From G020348185 sp964525045 (GTDB lineage: Bacteria > Nitrospirota > Nitrospiria > Nitrospirales > UBA8639), in contig CAZGFD010000014.1 of NCBI GenBank assembly GCA_964525045.1, positions 43,452 through 107,451 of the forward strand: 64,000 nucleotides of DNA, given 5' to 3'. A program made the position numbers and the translations under genes. Under the pieces are notes generated by a model. That model was given only the letters and a program-made list of their open reading frames with translations, did no database searches and was not told where the DNA came from. Shown one piece after another: positions 36,201 through 44,551 of the stretch. Position 1 is the stretch's first letter; the number at the start of each line of letters is the position of its first letter.

Positions 36201-36779
36201 GGGGGGAATATCAAACTCTCCGCGCCCAACATCATTGAACTCACGGACAGCCGCATCGAGAGTTCCGTGTTGGGCGGACAAGCTACTGAAGGGGGGAATA
36301 TTGACCTTGATCCCGTGTTCATCATCCTGAATAATAGCCAAATTCTCGCCAATGCCACGGAGGGCAATGGGGGGAATATTACGCTTACGGCCACCGGGGC
36401 GGTGTTTATCGATGCGAATAGTGTTCTCGATGCCTCATCGGAAACCGGCATTAGTGGCAATGTGACGGTGAATTCTCCCGTAGCCGCCTTGGCGGAAGTG
36501 GTGGCCGCCCTGCCCAAGAATTTCGTGATTCCCCAAAGCCTGTTTGCCGACGCCTGTGCGGCTCAAGCCGGCGGGCAGTTCAGCAGTTTTACGCAAGGCG
36601 CCCCGGCAGCTCTCCCGCCCGCCCCCGGGGGCTTTCTTTCCAGTCCGTTGATGTTGAACAATCTGAGCACGCCGCCGTCGACGGGGGGAATGACCTCGAG
36701 CTCGACCATCGCGCAATCCCGTCTCGGCCTCGATTTTTCGACCATCACGCTGCTTCCCGCCTTCGGGTGCGGGGCGTAA
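33249..36779 (+). CDS. TpsA-like filamentous haemagglutinin protein
   Basis: A 1176-residue exoprotein. Signal peptide ends near TGALA-Q (34). The TPS secretion domain follows (GLNTQVSEPVSLPTGETQHN, LFHSFGEFGV, NPAGWVFGPNAALNVGGSVN), then a long beta-helix of Asp/Gly/Asn-rich repeats such as GNAGNVTI and AQGGDI. Two adjacent 57-residue units are nearly identical (35688-35858 and 35859-36029). The C-terminus (ADACAAQAGGQFSSF, LPPAPGG) matches the tail common in cyanobacterial-type FHA proteins. Exported through a TpsB pore, but none lies in this window. Role in adhesion or biofilm is inferred. Confidence 0.88.
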   Translation: MSQLKLAFWPTFCWIGVGIVYLLMGPAFTGALAQTTSPITSSGLNTQVSEPVSLPTGETQHNITGGTRPGGGANLFHSFGEFGVPENHIGNFQNDSGMPTSNILGRVTGGNTSNVFGTIQTEGFGAANLFLMNPAGWVFGPNAALNVGGSVNFTTADYIRHSDGSLFMALSPDQDSQLSIAPIAAFGFLEGSAGTITVQGSTLTVDQGQNISLVSGDISIESVIDVPEGENPIGSTINAPGGDVRLVSVASGGEVGHSIFNLTPNLNGEAFTDMGTISLSEGAVLDASGEAAGTVSIRGGELVMTNAVISADTGNENGAPVAIDIDVASNVSISTVDSPALTARTTGTGNAGEIKLSSGGAMDISGFGFFEILVPIIDTHTSGPGNAGNVTITAEGDLTATGDENFFSLPFLASTGTDGFDTGKGGDLTITARNFESNGLSISTGNFFSFFNFGEGAGSAGDVTISADESINLFFTDIITDSFDFFFNTGGNAGNVTLDAPQINFDLSNISTAGWFRGGNVNINTDFMTLFNSGIVTQTRTQPGGAVTITGRVIELTEGSNIVSTTNENADAGDITITASERVSLLNSDIDDRPNGILSNTFPLFGEDSNFGNSGNVLITTPILEMTGGSRINTTTQSNGNGGDVKINAQLITLSGETNNLFPDGLLGIGQFQPSGIFTRSIGEGCVGPCGDAGNVTVNTVSLVMEKGAQINSGTSSEGKGGDITVNATEMISISGTLNDGNPGGMLSRTIGTLPDSGSGGNISLTSGGSFSLSDGAAISADSTGLGNSGMVRLETGGNVKINNGTIATSATQAKGGDISVTAGQELELVNKATVLAESFGAGDSGSVTLTAKKGNFQSNNSTVSTSAQEAQGGDIEITARQTVELMNDTTVRAESFGPGDSGTVTIVAMEGNFQSNDSTVSTSAQEAQGGDIDIISGGNVDLDDTTISAESSGPKNAGDIDVTAGNDIEMTSSTISTEAAEASGGNIKLSAPNIIELTDSRIESSVLGGQATEGGNIDLDPVFIILNNSQILANATEGNGGNITLTATGAVFIDANSVLDASSETGISGNVTVNSPVAALAEVVAALPKNFVIPQSLFADACAAQAGGQFSSFTQGAPAALPPAPGGFLSSPLMLNNLSTPPSTGGMTSSSTIAQSRLGLDFSTITLLPAFGCGA
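35688..36029 (+). repeat. tandem 171-bp repeat inside adhesin gene
   Basis: Two head-to-tail units of 171 bases encoding 57 residues each, sharing GNFQSN(N/D)STVSTSAQEAQGG. A third unit starts at 36030 and diverges. Suggests recent duplication within the beta-helix. Confidence 0.75.
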
Positions 36780-36815
36780 TACACATGTCTTCGGGACCTT
36801 TTACTCTTCCATGCC

Positions 36816-36860
36816 AACCCCCTCACCCCGCCCTCTCCCTTCAGGGCGAGAGAGTCAGAT
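36816..36860. repeat. CCCTCACC/GGGCGAGAG hairpin repeat
   Basis: CCCCCTCACCCCGCCCTCTC followed by CCTTCAGGGCGAGAGAG, a hairpin 36 bases after the adhesin stop. Same family as 4305 and 29281. Confidence 0.55.
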
Positions 36861-36927
36861 TGCGATATAGGCGTTGTAAAGAATGGGATTTTTAACGCCT
36901 ATTTTATCTTTTCCTGCTATTTTCCTC

Positions 36928-36967
36928 TTGACATTATAACCGTTGGTAATATATAACCAATGGTTAT
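36928..36967 (+). promoter_or_regulatory. promoter with overlapping palindromic operator before lexA-like gene
   Basis: A -35 box TTGACA (36928-36933) and a -10 candidate ATATAA or TATAAC about 17-18 bases later. Half-sites ATAACCGTTGGT (36936-36947) and ACCAATGGTTAT (36956-36967) are reverse complements with one mismatch and cover the promoter up to the start codon. Fits autorepression by the downstream LexA-like protein. Unlike the classic CTG-N10-CAG SOS box. Confidence 0.75.
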
Positions 36968-37513
36968 ATGACGCCGCATCAACTCAAACGCATTCGCCAG
37001 GATCTCGGCCTCACGCAAGCCGAGCTGGCAAAGAAGGTCCGGACGACGTTGACGACTATTGGTCGCTACGAATGCGGTGACCGTCGTATTCCTGAGATGC
37101 TCGAAGTCGCGTTAGCATCCTTAACAAGTTCCCGTCAGATTCCGATGGTCGGAGTTGTGCGGGCCGGGAAGCCGGTCGAGCCCTTTCCCCAATATGAAGA
37201 AGCGGAAGTGCCGTCGACGATGATCGGGCAGGGCGATCATGTGGCTTTGCGCGTGAAAGGGGAGTCGATGCGGGATGAAGGTATCCTGCCGGGGGATCTG
37301 ATCATCATGAAGAAAACTCATACGGTCCGCAATGGACAGACGGTGGTGGCCCTGGTCAATCAGGAGGCCACGGTCAAGAAATATTATAGACGGAAGGCTC
37401 ACATTGAACTGCATCCGGCCAATGCGGACATGGAGCCCATCCTCGTCCGCGCCCATGATGACTTTCACATTCAAGGCATTATGGTCGGGTTACTCCGCCA
37501 TTGTCAGACATAA
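36968..37513 (+). CDS. LexA-like XRE-S24 autoprotease repressor
   Basis: A 181-residue repressor: an XRE-type helix-turn-helix at 5-45 (RIRQDLGLTQAELAKKV, TTIGRYECGDRRIP), then an S24 peptidase domain. Cleavage site Ala66-Gly67 in GVVRAGKPVE; catalytic Ser100 (GESMRD) and Lys137 (ATVKKYY). RecA-stimulated self-cleavage is expected by family. The HTH is XRE-type, not the winged helix of classical LexA, so the operator is also different. It starts at the end of the palindrome and stands 72 bases before imuB, heading the lexA-imuB-dnaE2 operon. Confidence 0.9.
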   Translation: MTPHQLKRIRQDLGLTQAELAKKVRTTLTTIGRYECGDRRIPEMLEVALASLTSSRQIPMVGVVRAGKPVEPFPQYEEAEVPSTMIGQGDHVALRVKGESMRDEGILPGDLIIMKKTHTVRNGQTVVALVNQEATVKKYYRRKAHIELHPANADMEPILVRAHDDFHIQGIMVGLLRHCQT

Positions 37514-37585
37514 GGAAACCAAGGACACCATTTTGGGAAGTCTACTTCAAGCCAGGGAGCCATCTCGCTCTCGATTCATCCAGCC

Positions 37586-38803
37586 ATGGATCGCCAAATT
37601 GTCTGCTTTGCTATTCCGACGTTCCAAGTCGCCCTGGCTCGCCAAGCCGACACCGCCCTCCGCGACCGGCCAGTTGCCGTTGCCCTTTCCCTCACCCCAC
37701 GATCGCTCATAACTGAAGTTTCACGAGAAGCTCGAGCCGAGGGCATCCATGTCGGGATGCCCGTCACACAGGCCCGCTACCTGTGTCCTGCTCTCGAAGT
37801 GCTCCCGCCGGATCCACCCCGTCTCTCTCAAGCCGATCAGACGATCGGAACTCTCATGGATCGATTTGCCCCTGTGCGGGAGTCGGTGCAACCGGGCCAT
37901 CTCTTTCTTGATTTGACCGGAACCGGCCGGCTGTTTGGTCCTGCCCGCGACACCGCCATGCGGATCGAACGGGAGGTGATCCGGCAATGCGGGCTCGCCG
38001 GTGTTGCCGGAGTGGGCAGCAATAAGCTGGTTTCACAGATCGCTTCAACCCTGTTGGATCCGCTGCAGGTGTGGGATGTGCGCTGTGGATCGGAGGAAGC
38101 GTTTCTTGCGCCTCTCTCGATCCATACCTTGCCGCTCAGTCCATCGTCGAAGAGAACGGTGATGGCCCTTTTCGATGACTTGAATATTCAGACGCTGGGC
38201 GAGCTTGCGGCGATTGACGTCACGCCTCTTCAACTGGTCCTCGGGCGGGATGCGTCATTGGTCCATGCGTGGGCGAGGGGGATTGATTCCTCTCCCGTCT
38301 TTCCACAAGTGAAACAACCCTGCGTGGAAGCTACCGTCTCCTGCGATCCCGACGAAATTGATCTCGATCGGCTCGAAGGGCGGCTCGATGAACTACTCGA
38401 ACGTGTGTGCCGGGAACTGCGAAGGCAGCAGCGCGTCTGTCATAAGCTGACATTCGACATGAAAACCCGTGACGCCAGGCATTGGACCCGATCACACACC
38501 ATTCGCGGCGGGACATTTTGGGAAGTGGATCTCGCTCCATTGCTGTACCCTCTTTTGAAACAAGCCACCAGACGGCGGGTTCGCATTCGGACGCTGACCG
38601 TTCGAGCGGAAGACATGGCGCCCTTGCTTGAACAGGGCGTTCTCTTCGACAACGTCGACGATGATCATGTCCGTGCCTTCAGCCAGAACGACCTGTCCGC
38701 CCGAAAACGTCAGTTAGCCCTGGCAATGGATCAGATTCGCGCCCGGTTCGGGGCGCAGATCATTCGATGGGGAAAGACCCATGCCATCGTTTGTTCATCT
38801 TAA
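37586..38803 (+). CDS. imuB: ImuB-like Y-family polymerase homologue without catalytic residues
   Basis: A 405-residue Y-family protein. The N-terminus RQIVCFAIPTFQVALARQAD aligns to the DinB motif in which two Asp should occur (VDMDCFFA), but none is present. The second acidic site SIDE...LDLT is replaced by QPGHLFLDLTG. So it cannot be a working polymerase, the defining trait of ImuB, which links the beta clamp to DnaE2. Little-finger domain and C-terminal RARFGAQIIRWG are kept, but the long C-terminal tail of classical ImuB is absent. Weak ribosome-binding site. Overlaps dnaE2 by 23 bases. Confidence 0.85.
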   Translation: MDRQIVCFAIPTFQVALARQADTALRDRPVAVALSLTPRSLITEVSREARAEGIHVGMPVTQARYLCPALEVLPPDPPRLSQADQTIGTLMDRFAPVRESVQPGHLFLDLTGTGRLFGPARDTAMRIEREVIRQCGLAGVAGVGSNKLVSQIASTLLDPLQVWDVRCGSEEAFLAPLSIHTLPLSPSSKRTVMALFDDLNIQTLGELAAIDVTPLQLVLGRDASLVHAWARGIDSSPVFPQVKQPCVEATVSCDPDEIDLDRLEGRLDELLERVCRELRRQQRVCHKLTFDMKTRDARHWTRSHTIRGGTFWEVDLAPLLYPLLKQATRRRVRIRTLTVRAEDMAPLLEQGVLFDNVDDDHVRAFSQNDLSARKRQLALAMDQIRARFGAQIIRWGKTHAIVCSS

Positions 38804-41800
38804 CGTTCATTCGGAATACTCGCTTATGGCCGGCGTGTCGTCACTTGAAGAGCTGTGCGCAGCCGCTCGTACCCAGGGAGCCGATACCCTGGCCCTGACG
38901 GATACCAACGGGTTGTACGGCGTCATACGGTTTGTCGACGTGGCCCGATACCACGGGCTCAAACCGATTCTCGGAGCCGAGGTGACGCATGCGCAGCATC
39001 GTGCGGTGCTGCTCGCCAGGACTCCGGAGGGCTATGCCAATCTGTGCCGGCTGCTTTCTGCCCGTCATAGTGATGACAACTTTGCATTGATTACAGCGGT
39101 GGCCCATCATCGAGGGGGCCTGGTGGTATGCTCGGATGATCTTGCCGCTTTACGGGCCTGGAAAAACCTCAAGGTCCGGAACCTCTATGTCGAGCTCACG
39201 CCGGGAAAGATGATGCATCAGGCGCTTGCGTTCAGCCGGCGATCCGGCATCCCGCCCGTGGCGACGAGTCGCGCGCATTTTGTTCATCCACATGAATTTG
39301 CGGTGCATCGGATGCTCCGGGCCATTGCCTTGAATACCACGCTCTCGCAACTTCCCCAAGACGAATGTTGTGCTCCCCATCATTGGCTGGCCCCTCCCTC
39401 AGTTCTTGAGCCCCAATATCCGCATATTCCTCACGCCCTGACCAATACCTGCCGTATTGCCCGAAACTGTTATACCGAATGGAATTTCAAGGAGACGATT
39501 TTTCCCGCCTTTCGGGAACTTTCAGACAGGCAGGCGTTCACGCTGCTTAAGGAGAAAACCTATCAAGGCGCGATCTGGCGCTATGGCGCAATACGTCCTG
39601 AGGTTCACATTCGCATCCATGACGAACTTGCGGTGATTCAATCCAAAGGGTTTGCCCATAGTTTCCTGGTGGTGGAGGAAATTGTGCGACAGGCGCCGCG
39701 AACCTGTGGGCGAGGCTCAGCCGCTGCTTCCATTGTGTCGTATTGTCTGGGGATTACGCATGTGGATCCGATTCGACATCATCTTTTTTTTGAGCGATTT
39801 CTCAATGTCGGTCGCCATGATCCCCCCGATATCGATATCGACTTTCCCTGGGACGAGCGGGACCGTATTCTCGACTTTGTCTTTGCCCACTATGGCGCGG
39901 ATCGCGTCGCCATGGTGGCAAATCACAACACGTTAGCCCTACGGGCGGCGATCCGGGAAGTGGCCAAGGTACATGGGATTCCGTCAGATGAGATTTCCCG
40001 CATTGTTCCTCAGCTTTTCCGATATCTGGATTTTCATCAGGTTCACGATACCATCTCTCTGACCAAAGGGTTAAGGGCAATCTGTCAATCACAACGTTGG
40101 GCCGATCCCTGGCCGGAGGTCCTTCTCCTTGCCGTTCGAGTGCAGGGACGGTTTCAACGGTTAGGGCTTCACTGCGGCGGCGTGGTGATCGTTCCGGATG
40201 AAATTCGTCGATATGTTCCCGTGCAAGTCGCCGCAAAAGGGATTCCCATGATTCAGTGGGAAAAAGATCAGACAGAAGATGCCGGCTTACTGAAATTGGA
40301 CCTGTTAGGTAACCGGTCACTGGCCGTGATCCGCGATGCTATTGAGGCTATCGCGCGCAATACTGGTCATCGGTTGGATTATGCAACCTGGGATCCGCTC
40401 TCTGACGGTCCCACGCAAAACCTTATTCGTCGGGGCGACACGATCGGGTGTTTCTATATCGAGTCTCCAGCCACCCGATTATTACTGAAAAAGCTCTGGA
40501 CCGGAATGCCAGGGGCACGACAAGAAGTTGCGGATCTCTTTGAATACCTGGTCATTGTGTCTTCACTGGTCCGCCCTGCCGCCAATCGATACATCCGCGA
40601 ATTCGTCCGGCGGGCTCATGGACATTCCTATCAGCCTCTTCATCCTCAGCTGGAGGATGTCCTTAAGGAAACCCATGGCATCATGGTCTATCAGGAAGAT
40701 GTGACCAAAGTGGCGATGGTGTTGGCAGGATTTTCGATCGAAGATGCGGATCAACTACGAAAAGTGCTGACTAAAAAGCACAAGGAACGACAGCTTCAGG
40801 ATTACAAGGCACAGTTTTTCCGCGAAGCGCAAGCGCGAGGCGTCTCCCCTATGATCACGAACAGAATATGGGACATGATCATGAGTTTCGCCGGATACAG
40901 TTTTTGTAAGCCACACTCCGCCTCGTATGCGCAAGTTTCATTTAAATCCGCGTACCTTCGGGCTCACTATCCTGCGGAGTTCATGGCTGCGGTGATCAGT
41001 AATCAGGGAGGTTTCTACTCCGCTTTTGCCTATTTGTCGGAAGCCCGCCGGATGGGCTTGATGGTGCTCCCGCCGGATATCAATACCAGTGAGTGGCACT
41101 ATACAGGTCACGGGAGCACGATTCGGATAGGCTTCATGCAAATTAAGGGGCTCAAGCAGGCATTGGTCACGCAAATGCTGGCTGAGCGATCCGCGAACGG
41201 CCGCTTTCAATCGTTTCAGGAGTTTCTCGCCCGCGTGAGGCCGGAGCCTGCCCAGGTCCGATGTCTGATTAAAGCCGGATGTTGTGATTCGATTGCCGGA
41301 GAAGTCACACGGCCGGGATTGCTCTGGCGGGCGCATGCCCAATATACGACGTCTTCCTCACAAACAGAAATCATGTCGCATGAGACGCCGGCCCTCCCGA
41401 TACCGTCAGATTATACGCAGAAGAAAAAGATCCAACATGAGATTGCCTTGTTCGGATTTCCCCTGAGTATCCATCCGCTGGCCTTGTATGCAGAATGGCT
41501 GGATGGCATTGATGGGGTTTCGGCGAATGAGATGTCCCGGCATGTAAATCAACATGTGACGATGGTGGGGTGGCTGATCACCGAAAAACCGGCTCAGACC
41601 AAACAGGGCGATGCGATGGAATTTATCGCCTTAGAAGATCAAACGGGTCTCTATGATGCCACATTATTTCCCAACACCTACCGTCGCTTTGGACACCTGT
41701 TACGGTATGACCGGCCCATGATTGTGGAAGGGCTTGTGGAAGAGGAATTTCAGACCGTCACGCTGACGGTTGACCGGCTTCGCACGCCGGAGGGTGTTGC

Positions 41801-41807
41801 ACATTGA
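38781..41807 (+). CDS. dnaE2: error-prone DNA polymerase III alpha subunit
   Basis: A 1008-residue alpha subunit of the DnaE2 type. PHP domain at the N-terminus (HLNVHSEYSLMAGVSSLEEL), catalytic PDIDIDF at 349-355, CGRGSAAASIVSYCLGITH at 309-327, later YQEDVTKVAMVLAGFS and a C-terminal OB domain (HVTMVGWLITEKP). It lacks the extra C-terminal region of replicative DnaE1. With ImuB it performs translesion synthesis after DNA damage. Its start overlaps imuB, which implies coupled translation. Last gene of the cassette. Confidence 0.93.
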   Translation: MPSFVHLNVHSEYSLMAGVSSLEELCAAARTQGADTLALTDTNGLYGVIRFVDVARYHGLKPILGAEVTHAQHRAVLLARTPEGYANLCRLLSARHSDDNFALITAVAHHRGGLVVCSDDLAALRAWKNLKVRNLYVELTPGKMMHQALAFSRRSGIPPVATSRAHFVHPHEFAVHRMLRAIALNTTLSQLPQDECCAPHHWLAPPSVLEPQYPHIPHALTNTCRIARNCYTEWNFKETIFPAFRELSDRQAFTLLKEKTYQGAIWRYGAIRPEVHIRIHDELAVIQSKGFAHSFLVVEEIVRQAPRTCGRGSAAASIVSYCLGITHVDPIRHHLFFERFLNVGRHDPPDIDIDFPWDERDRILDFVFAHYGADRVAMVANHNTLALRAAIREVAKVHGIPSDEISRIVPQLFRYLDFHQVHDTISLTKGLRAICQSQRWADPWPEVLLLAVRVQGRFQRLGLHCGGVVIVPDEIRRYVPVQVAAKGIPMIQWEKDQTEDAGLLKLDLLGNRSLAVIRDAIEAIARNTGHRLDYATWDPLSDGPTQNLIRRGDTIGCFYIESPATRLLLKKLWTGMPGARQEVADLFEYLVIVSSLVRPAANRYIREFVRRAHGHSYQPLHPQLEDVLKETHGIMVYQEDVTKVAMVLAGFSIEDADQLRKVLTKKHKERQLQDYKAQFFREAQARGVSPMITNRIWDMIMSFAGYSFCKPHSASYAQVSFKSAYLRAHYPAEFMAAVISNQGGFYSAFAYLSEARRMGLMVLPPDINTSEWHYTGHGSTIRIGFMQIKGLKQALVTQMLAERSANGRFQSFQEFLARVRPEPAQVRCLIKAGCCDSIAGEVTRPGLLWRAHAQYTTSSSQTEIMSHETPALPIPSDYTQKKKIQHEIALFGFPLSIHPLALYAEWLDGIDGVSANEMSRHVNQHVTMVGWLITEKPAQTKQGDAMEFIALEDQTGLYDATLFPNTYRRFGHLLRYDRPMIVEGLVEEEFQTVTLTVDRLRTPEGVAH

Positions 41808-42089
41808 AAAGGATACAAGAGAACGCAAGTCTGGCGGAAGGTTGCCTGTCCGCACGGGAGGGGGGCTATGGCCCTGGCTGGACTCTCGGGACTTAATGCG
41901 GCCCTCCATATCCCATTTCCTGGAGGTCTGACACTCCATTTGATGTCGGCCTTTACCCCCATGATATAATTTCGATATGTGGAGCCCAACTCCGTTTTGT
42001 TCTCCTGTCAGTGTGATCATGCCTTTGAAATATTGTTTCCCAGCCCTTGCTCATTCCCACGTTCATCAATTAGACCCTGAGGGTTAAAA

Positions 42090-43946
42090 ATGCATATATC
42101 TTTCGCAGCCCGGAAAGTCCTAAAAAACATCAGATTCACTCTTTCTCTCCTTGGCCTCATGACCTTACCCTTCAGCCTTCCCGTTTTGGCCAACCAGCAA
42201 CAAACGAATTCGGATGATGGGGTTGTCGACCGCGCGAAAGCGGTCTGGTTGGATGGGGCACCGAACCGTGCATTGGAAATCCTTAACCCGGAGATGCAAA
42301 GGCCCTCCCCCGACCTGAGGATCCTGAAATTACGTGGTGATATCTTTTCGACCACCCGTCGTGCCCAAGAGGCGCTTCAAGCTTATGACGCTGTACTTCA
42401 AAGGACCCCGGAGGATTTAGGTGTCCGGTGGGCCAAGTGGAGTGTGTTCGTTCGTTCAGGACGGGGAGAGGAGGCGATTGCTGAGCTGAAACGTATTGCG
42501 CAATACGATCCAAGCAATCCGTTGCTTCACTTACGGTTGGCCCAGGAACTCCGGAAGCTTGATCGCTTGGAAGAATCCCTGACGTACTATGAGAAGGCGG
42601 TGGAACTTGCTCCGGATTTGCCCGGGTGGCGGTTGGCGTTGGCCCGGGCACGGTTTGATGTCATGGATGGTCCCGGAGCGCGAGATGAAATCCAGCACGT
42701 GCTCAAAATGGTGCCTGCCGGTTCTCCGGAGGATATTGCCGCACGAAATCTCATGTCGGTTGTTTACGGAGTCACAAAAGAACGGGGCCGACGACATGAA
42801 TGGGTGTTTAGTCCTGAGGGAACTGCGGCGGAACGAAAGGAATGGGCAAGTATACGGGCGGAGGCCTGGAGACTCTTTGAGGCCAAGCGCTATCAAAAAG
42901 CCGAACCAATTTTACGGAGGGTTCTGGAGCTCAAACCCAGTGATTTCGGCGCCCAACATGATTTAGGTGTCACCTTAATGGAACTGGATCGGTGTGAGGA
43001 AGCCCTCCCTATTCTGGAAAAAGTGTTGGAAATGACGACTAAGGAGGAAGCCCTGGCTGATACGTTTTTTCAGATTGGGGTCTGTAAGGCAAAGTTGGGA
43101 CAGTGGTCGGAAGCCTTAGATCATTTTGAAATTCTCTATGACGCCGCGGTTGATTTTGAAGAACGAACCAAAAACGTGTGGGTCGCGCCAGGGATTCGGA
43201 TTTTGAATACCCAGGTTCTTCGAGAATGGAAAGAGAAGGCCAGTCAGCATATTCCCCCGGCCGAACTTCAACACCGCGCTGAGATGAAGGAGGCGCTTGC
43301 GGCAGATCCCAACAATGCCGTGATGACCGAAGAGGAATTTTATGCGAAACTCGCCAAGCAACCGATGAAAACCCAGGACTGGCTGGACCCTCGTGTGGCC
43401 CTCATGGGTAGGGATGCTGATTTCAGCATGTTTCGATATGTGATCCCTGCTCCACAAATCATGCGGGATAACCTTCCTACCGGGGCCCATGAGTTTATTC
43501 CTGTCCACCCCAACGATACGTTCTCTCCCAATCAGCAGGACATATTCCTGGTTTTCGTCCTCGTTACCGCCTCCTATGACGAAGTCGTGCTGTCCACCAA
43601 ATGCTTTCCTGAAACGTCGAAGATGGTTCGGGAGCAAAAGGCCGTGGCTCATGACCAGGTCGTGATGGCCATGAATGAACAATCCGGGTACTTTATTCTA
43701 TCAGCACCGGAAGGCGGGTGGACTCCCGGTCTTTACCGATGCGGATTGTTCGTAGGAGAGGAAGCGTCCGCCTATACCCATGCCGACGAAGTCAGGTTCC
43801 GTATCCCGGATCCATCCGGTCATCTGGAAGCCTATAGTGGAGCCGGCATGGACCAAAGTGCCAAGGCTCTTAACCATCAGGAGCCGGGAACCGGAGCTCA
43901 CCGTTCTTTTGCCTTTACTGCCACCCACCCACAATCCTCTAAATGA
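42090..43946 (+). CDS. exported TPR-repeat protein
   Basis: A 618-residue protein with a signal peptide (to about LPVLA-NQ, residue 35). TPR motifs occupy about residues 40-200 (LRGDIFSTTRRAQEALQAYD, EESLTYYEKAVELAPD) and 245-340 (AEAWRLFEAKRYQKAEPILR, DLGVTLMELDRCEEALPILE). The C-terminal third (DPRVALMGRDADFSMFRYVI, VHPNDTFSPNQQDIFLVFVL, GGWTPGLYRCGLFVGEE) is probably a beta-sandwich domain for ligand or partner binding. Function unknown. GAGGG before the ATG. Monocistronic. Confidence 0.8.
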   Translation: MHISFAARKVLKNIRFTLSLLGLMTLPFSLPVLANQQQTNSDDGVVDRAKAVWLDGAPNRALEILNPEMQRPSPDLRILKLRGDIFSTTRRAQEALQAYDAVLQRTPEDLGVRWAKWSVFVRSGRGEEAIAELKRIAQYDPSNPLLHLRLAQELRKLDRLEESLTYYEKAVELAPDLPGWRLALARARFDVMDGPGARDEIQHVLKMVPAGSPEDIAARNLMSVVYGVTKERGRRHEWVFSPEGTAAERKEWASIRAEAWRLFEAKRYQKAEPILRRVLELKPSDFGAQHDLGVTLMELDRCEEALPILEKVLEMTTKEEALADTFFQIGVCKAKLGQWSEALDHFEILYDAAVDFEERTKNVWVAPGIRILNTQVLREWKEKASQHIPPAELQHRAEMKEALAADPNNAVMTEEEFYAKLAKQPMKTQDWLDPRVALMGRDADFSMFRYVIPAPQIMRDNLPTGAHEFIPVHPNDTFSPNQQDIFLVFVLVTASYDEVVLSTKCFPETSKMVREQKAVAHDQVVMAMNEQSGYFILSAPEGGWTPGLYRCGLFVGEEASAYTHADEVRFRIPDPSGHLEAYSGAGMDQSAKALNHQEPGTGAHRSFAFTATHPQSSK

Positions 43947-44234
43947 AGAATCATGGCTTTTCTTAAGCGATGTATTTCTCCACACTCGAATTAAGATTGG
44001 TTATCTGTCTGTATTACGGTCCGTGGATTTTACAACGATGAATTGAAGGATAAAATCGATTGGTCAACCCGACTCATGAACTGATGGCTCTCCCCCGGTT
44101 CCTCTATAGGTAATTCTGCCCTTCATCGAAAAAGGGGGGCTGAGCGGTTTGCTAATTGACCTGCCCCTCAGCACATCCCTGATCTCTTAGCAATCGCTCG
44201 CCCCCGGTATTTCGACTGCTTGACAGTTGATCAA
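43947..44234. other. intergenic, no gene seen
   Basis: About 290 bases. A GCTGAG ... CTCAGC pair at about 44131-44169 could form a weak stem near the end of the flanking transcripts; otherwise nothing recognised. Confidence 0.4.
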
Positions 44235-44375
44235 TCAGGCAGCCTTTCGTGCAGGAAATTTCATCATTAATGAAGGACCTTGCGTTTTTCTTGGCGTTTG
44301 ATAACTTGCCCAAATTGCTGCTGCCCAGGTGATTCCCATTAATGCAAACATGGCAATTGTTGCTTCCATTAGCAT
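44235..44375 (-). CDS. 46-residue single-TM protein
   Basis: Begins MLMEATIAMFALMGITWAAA and carries a basic tail (SYQTPRKTQGPS ... KFPARKAA). One TM segment. AAGGAG stands before the ATG. Its start overlaps the end of the upstream small gene by 7 bases, so translation is likely coupled. No family recognised; similar in build to the 37-residue protein near the copper oxidase. Confidence 0.6.
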   Translation of the reverse strand: MLMEATIAMFALMGITWAAAIWASYQTPRKTQGPSLMMKFPARKAA

Positions 44376-44551
44376 GGTTTTATTCTCCTTTTTTGACTTT
44401 GTGGATACGGCATCCTGTTGTTCATATTTGATTTCATCCCTAAATTCCACGGTAAAAAATTTTCTATTTCAGGCGTTCTCACCCACATTAAAACCGTCCA
44501 TACAAATGCGGTCAGTAGAATCAGCATTCCGATGATGATTTCCCAAAACAT
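44369..44551 (-). CDS. 60-residue single-TM protein
   Basis: MFWEIIIGMLILLTAFVWTV then LMWVRTPEIENF and a basic C-terminus. One TM segment at 4-24. AAGAGG precedes the ATG. Overlaps the next small gene; the pair forms a two-gene unit. Unknown function. Confidence 0.6.
   Translation of the reverse strand: MFWEIIIGMLILLTAFVWTVLMWVRTPEIENFLPWNLGMKSNMNNRMPYPQSQKRRIKPC

Noticed and set aside
36968..37513. Prophage CI-type repressor
   Set aside because: No phage gene nearby; operon with imuB and dnaE2 points to a LexA-like role.
39802..40320. Minus-strand frame of 172 codons in dnaE2
   Set aside because: Lies wholly inside a well-supported polymerase gene.
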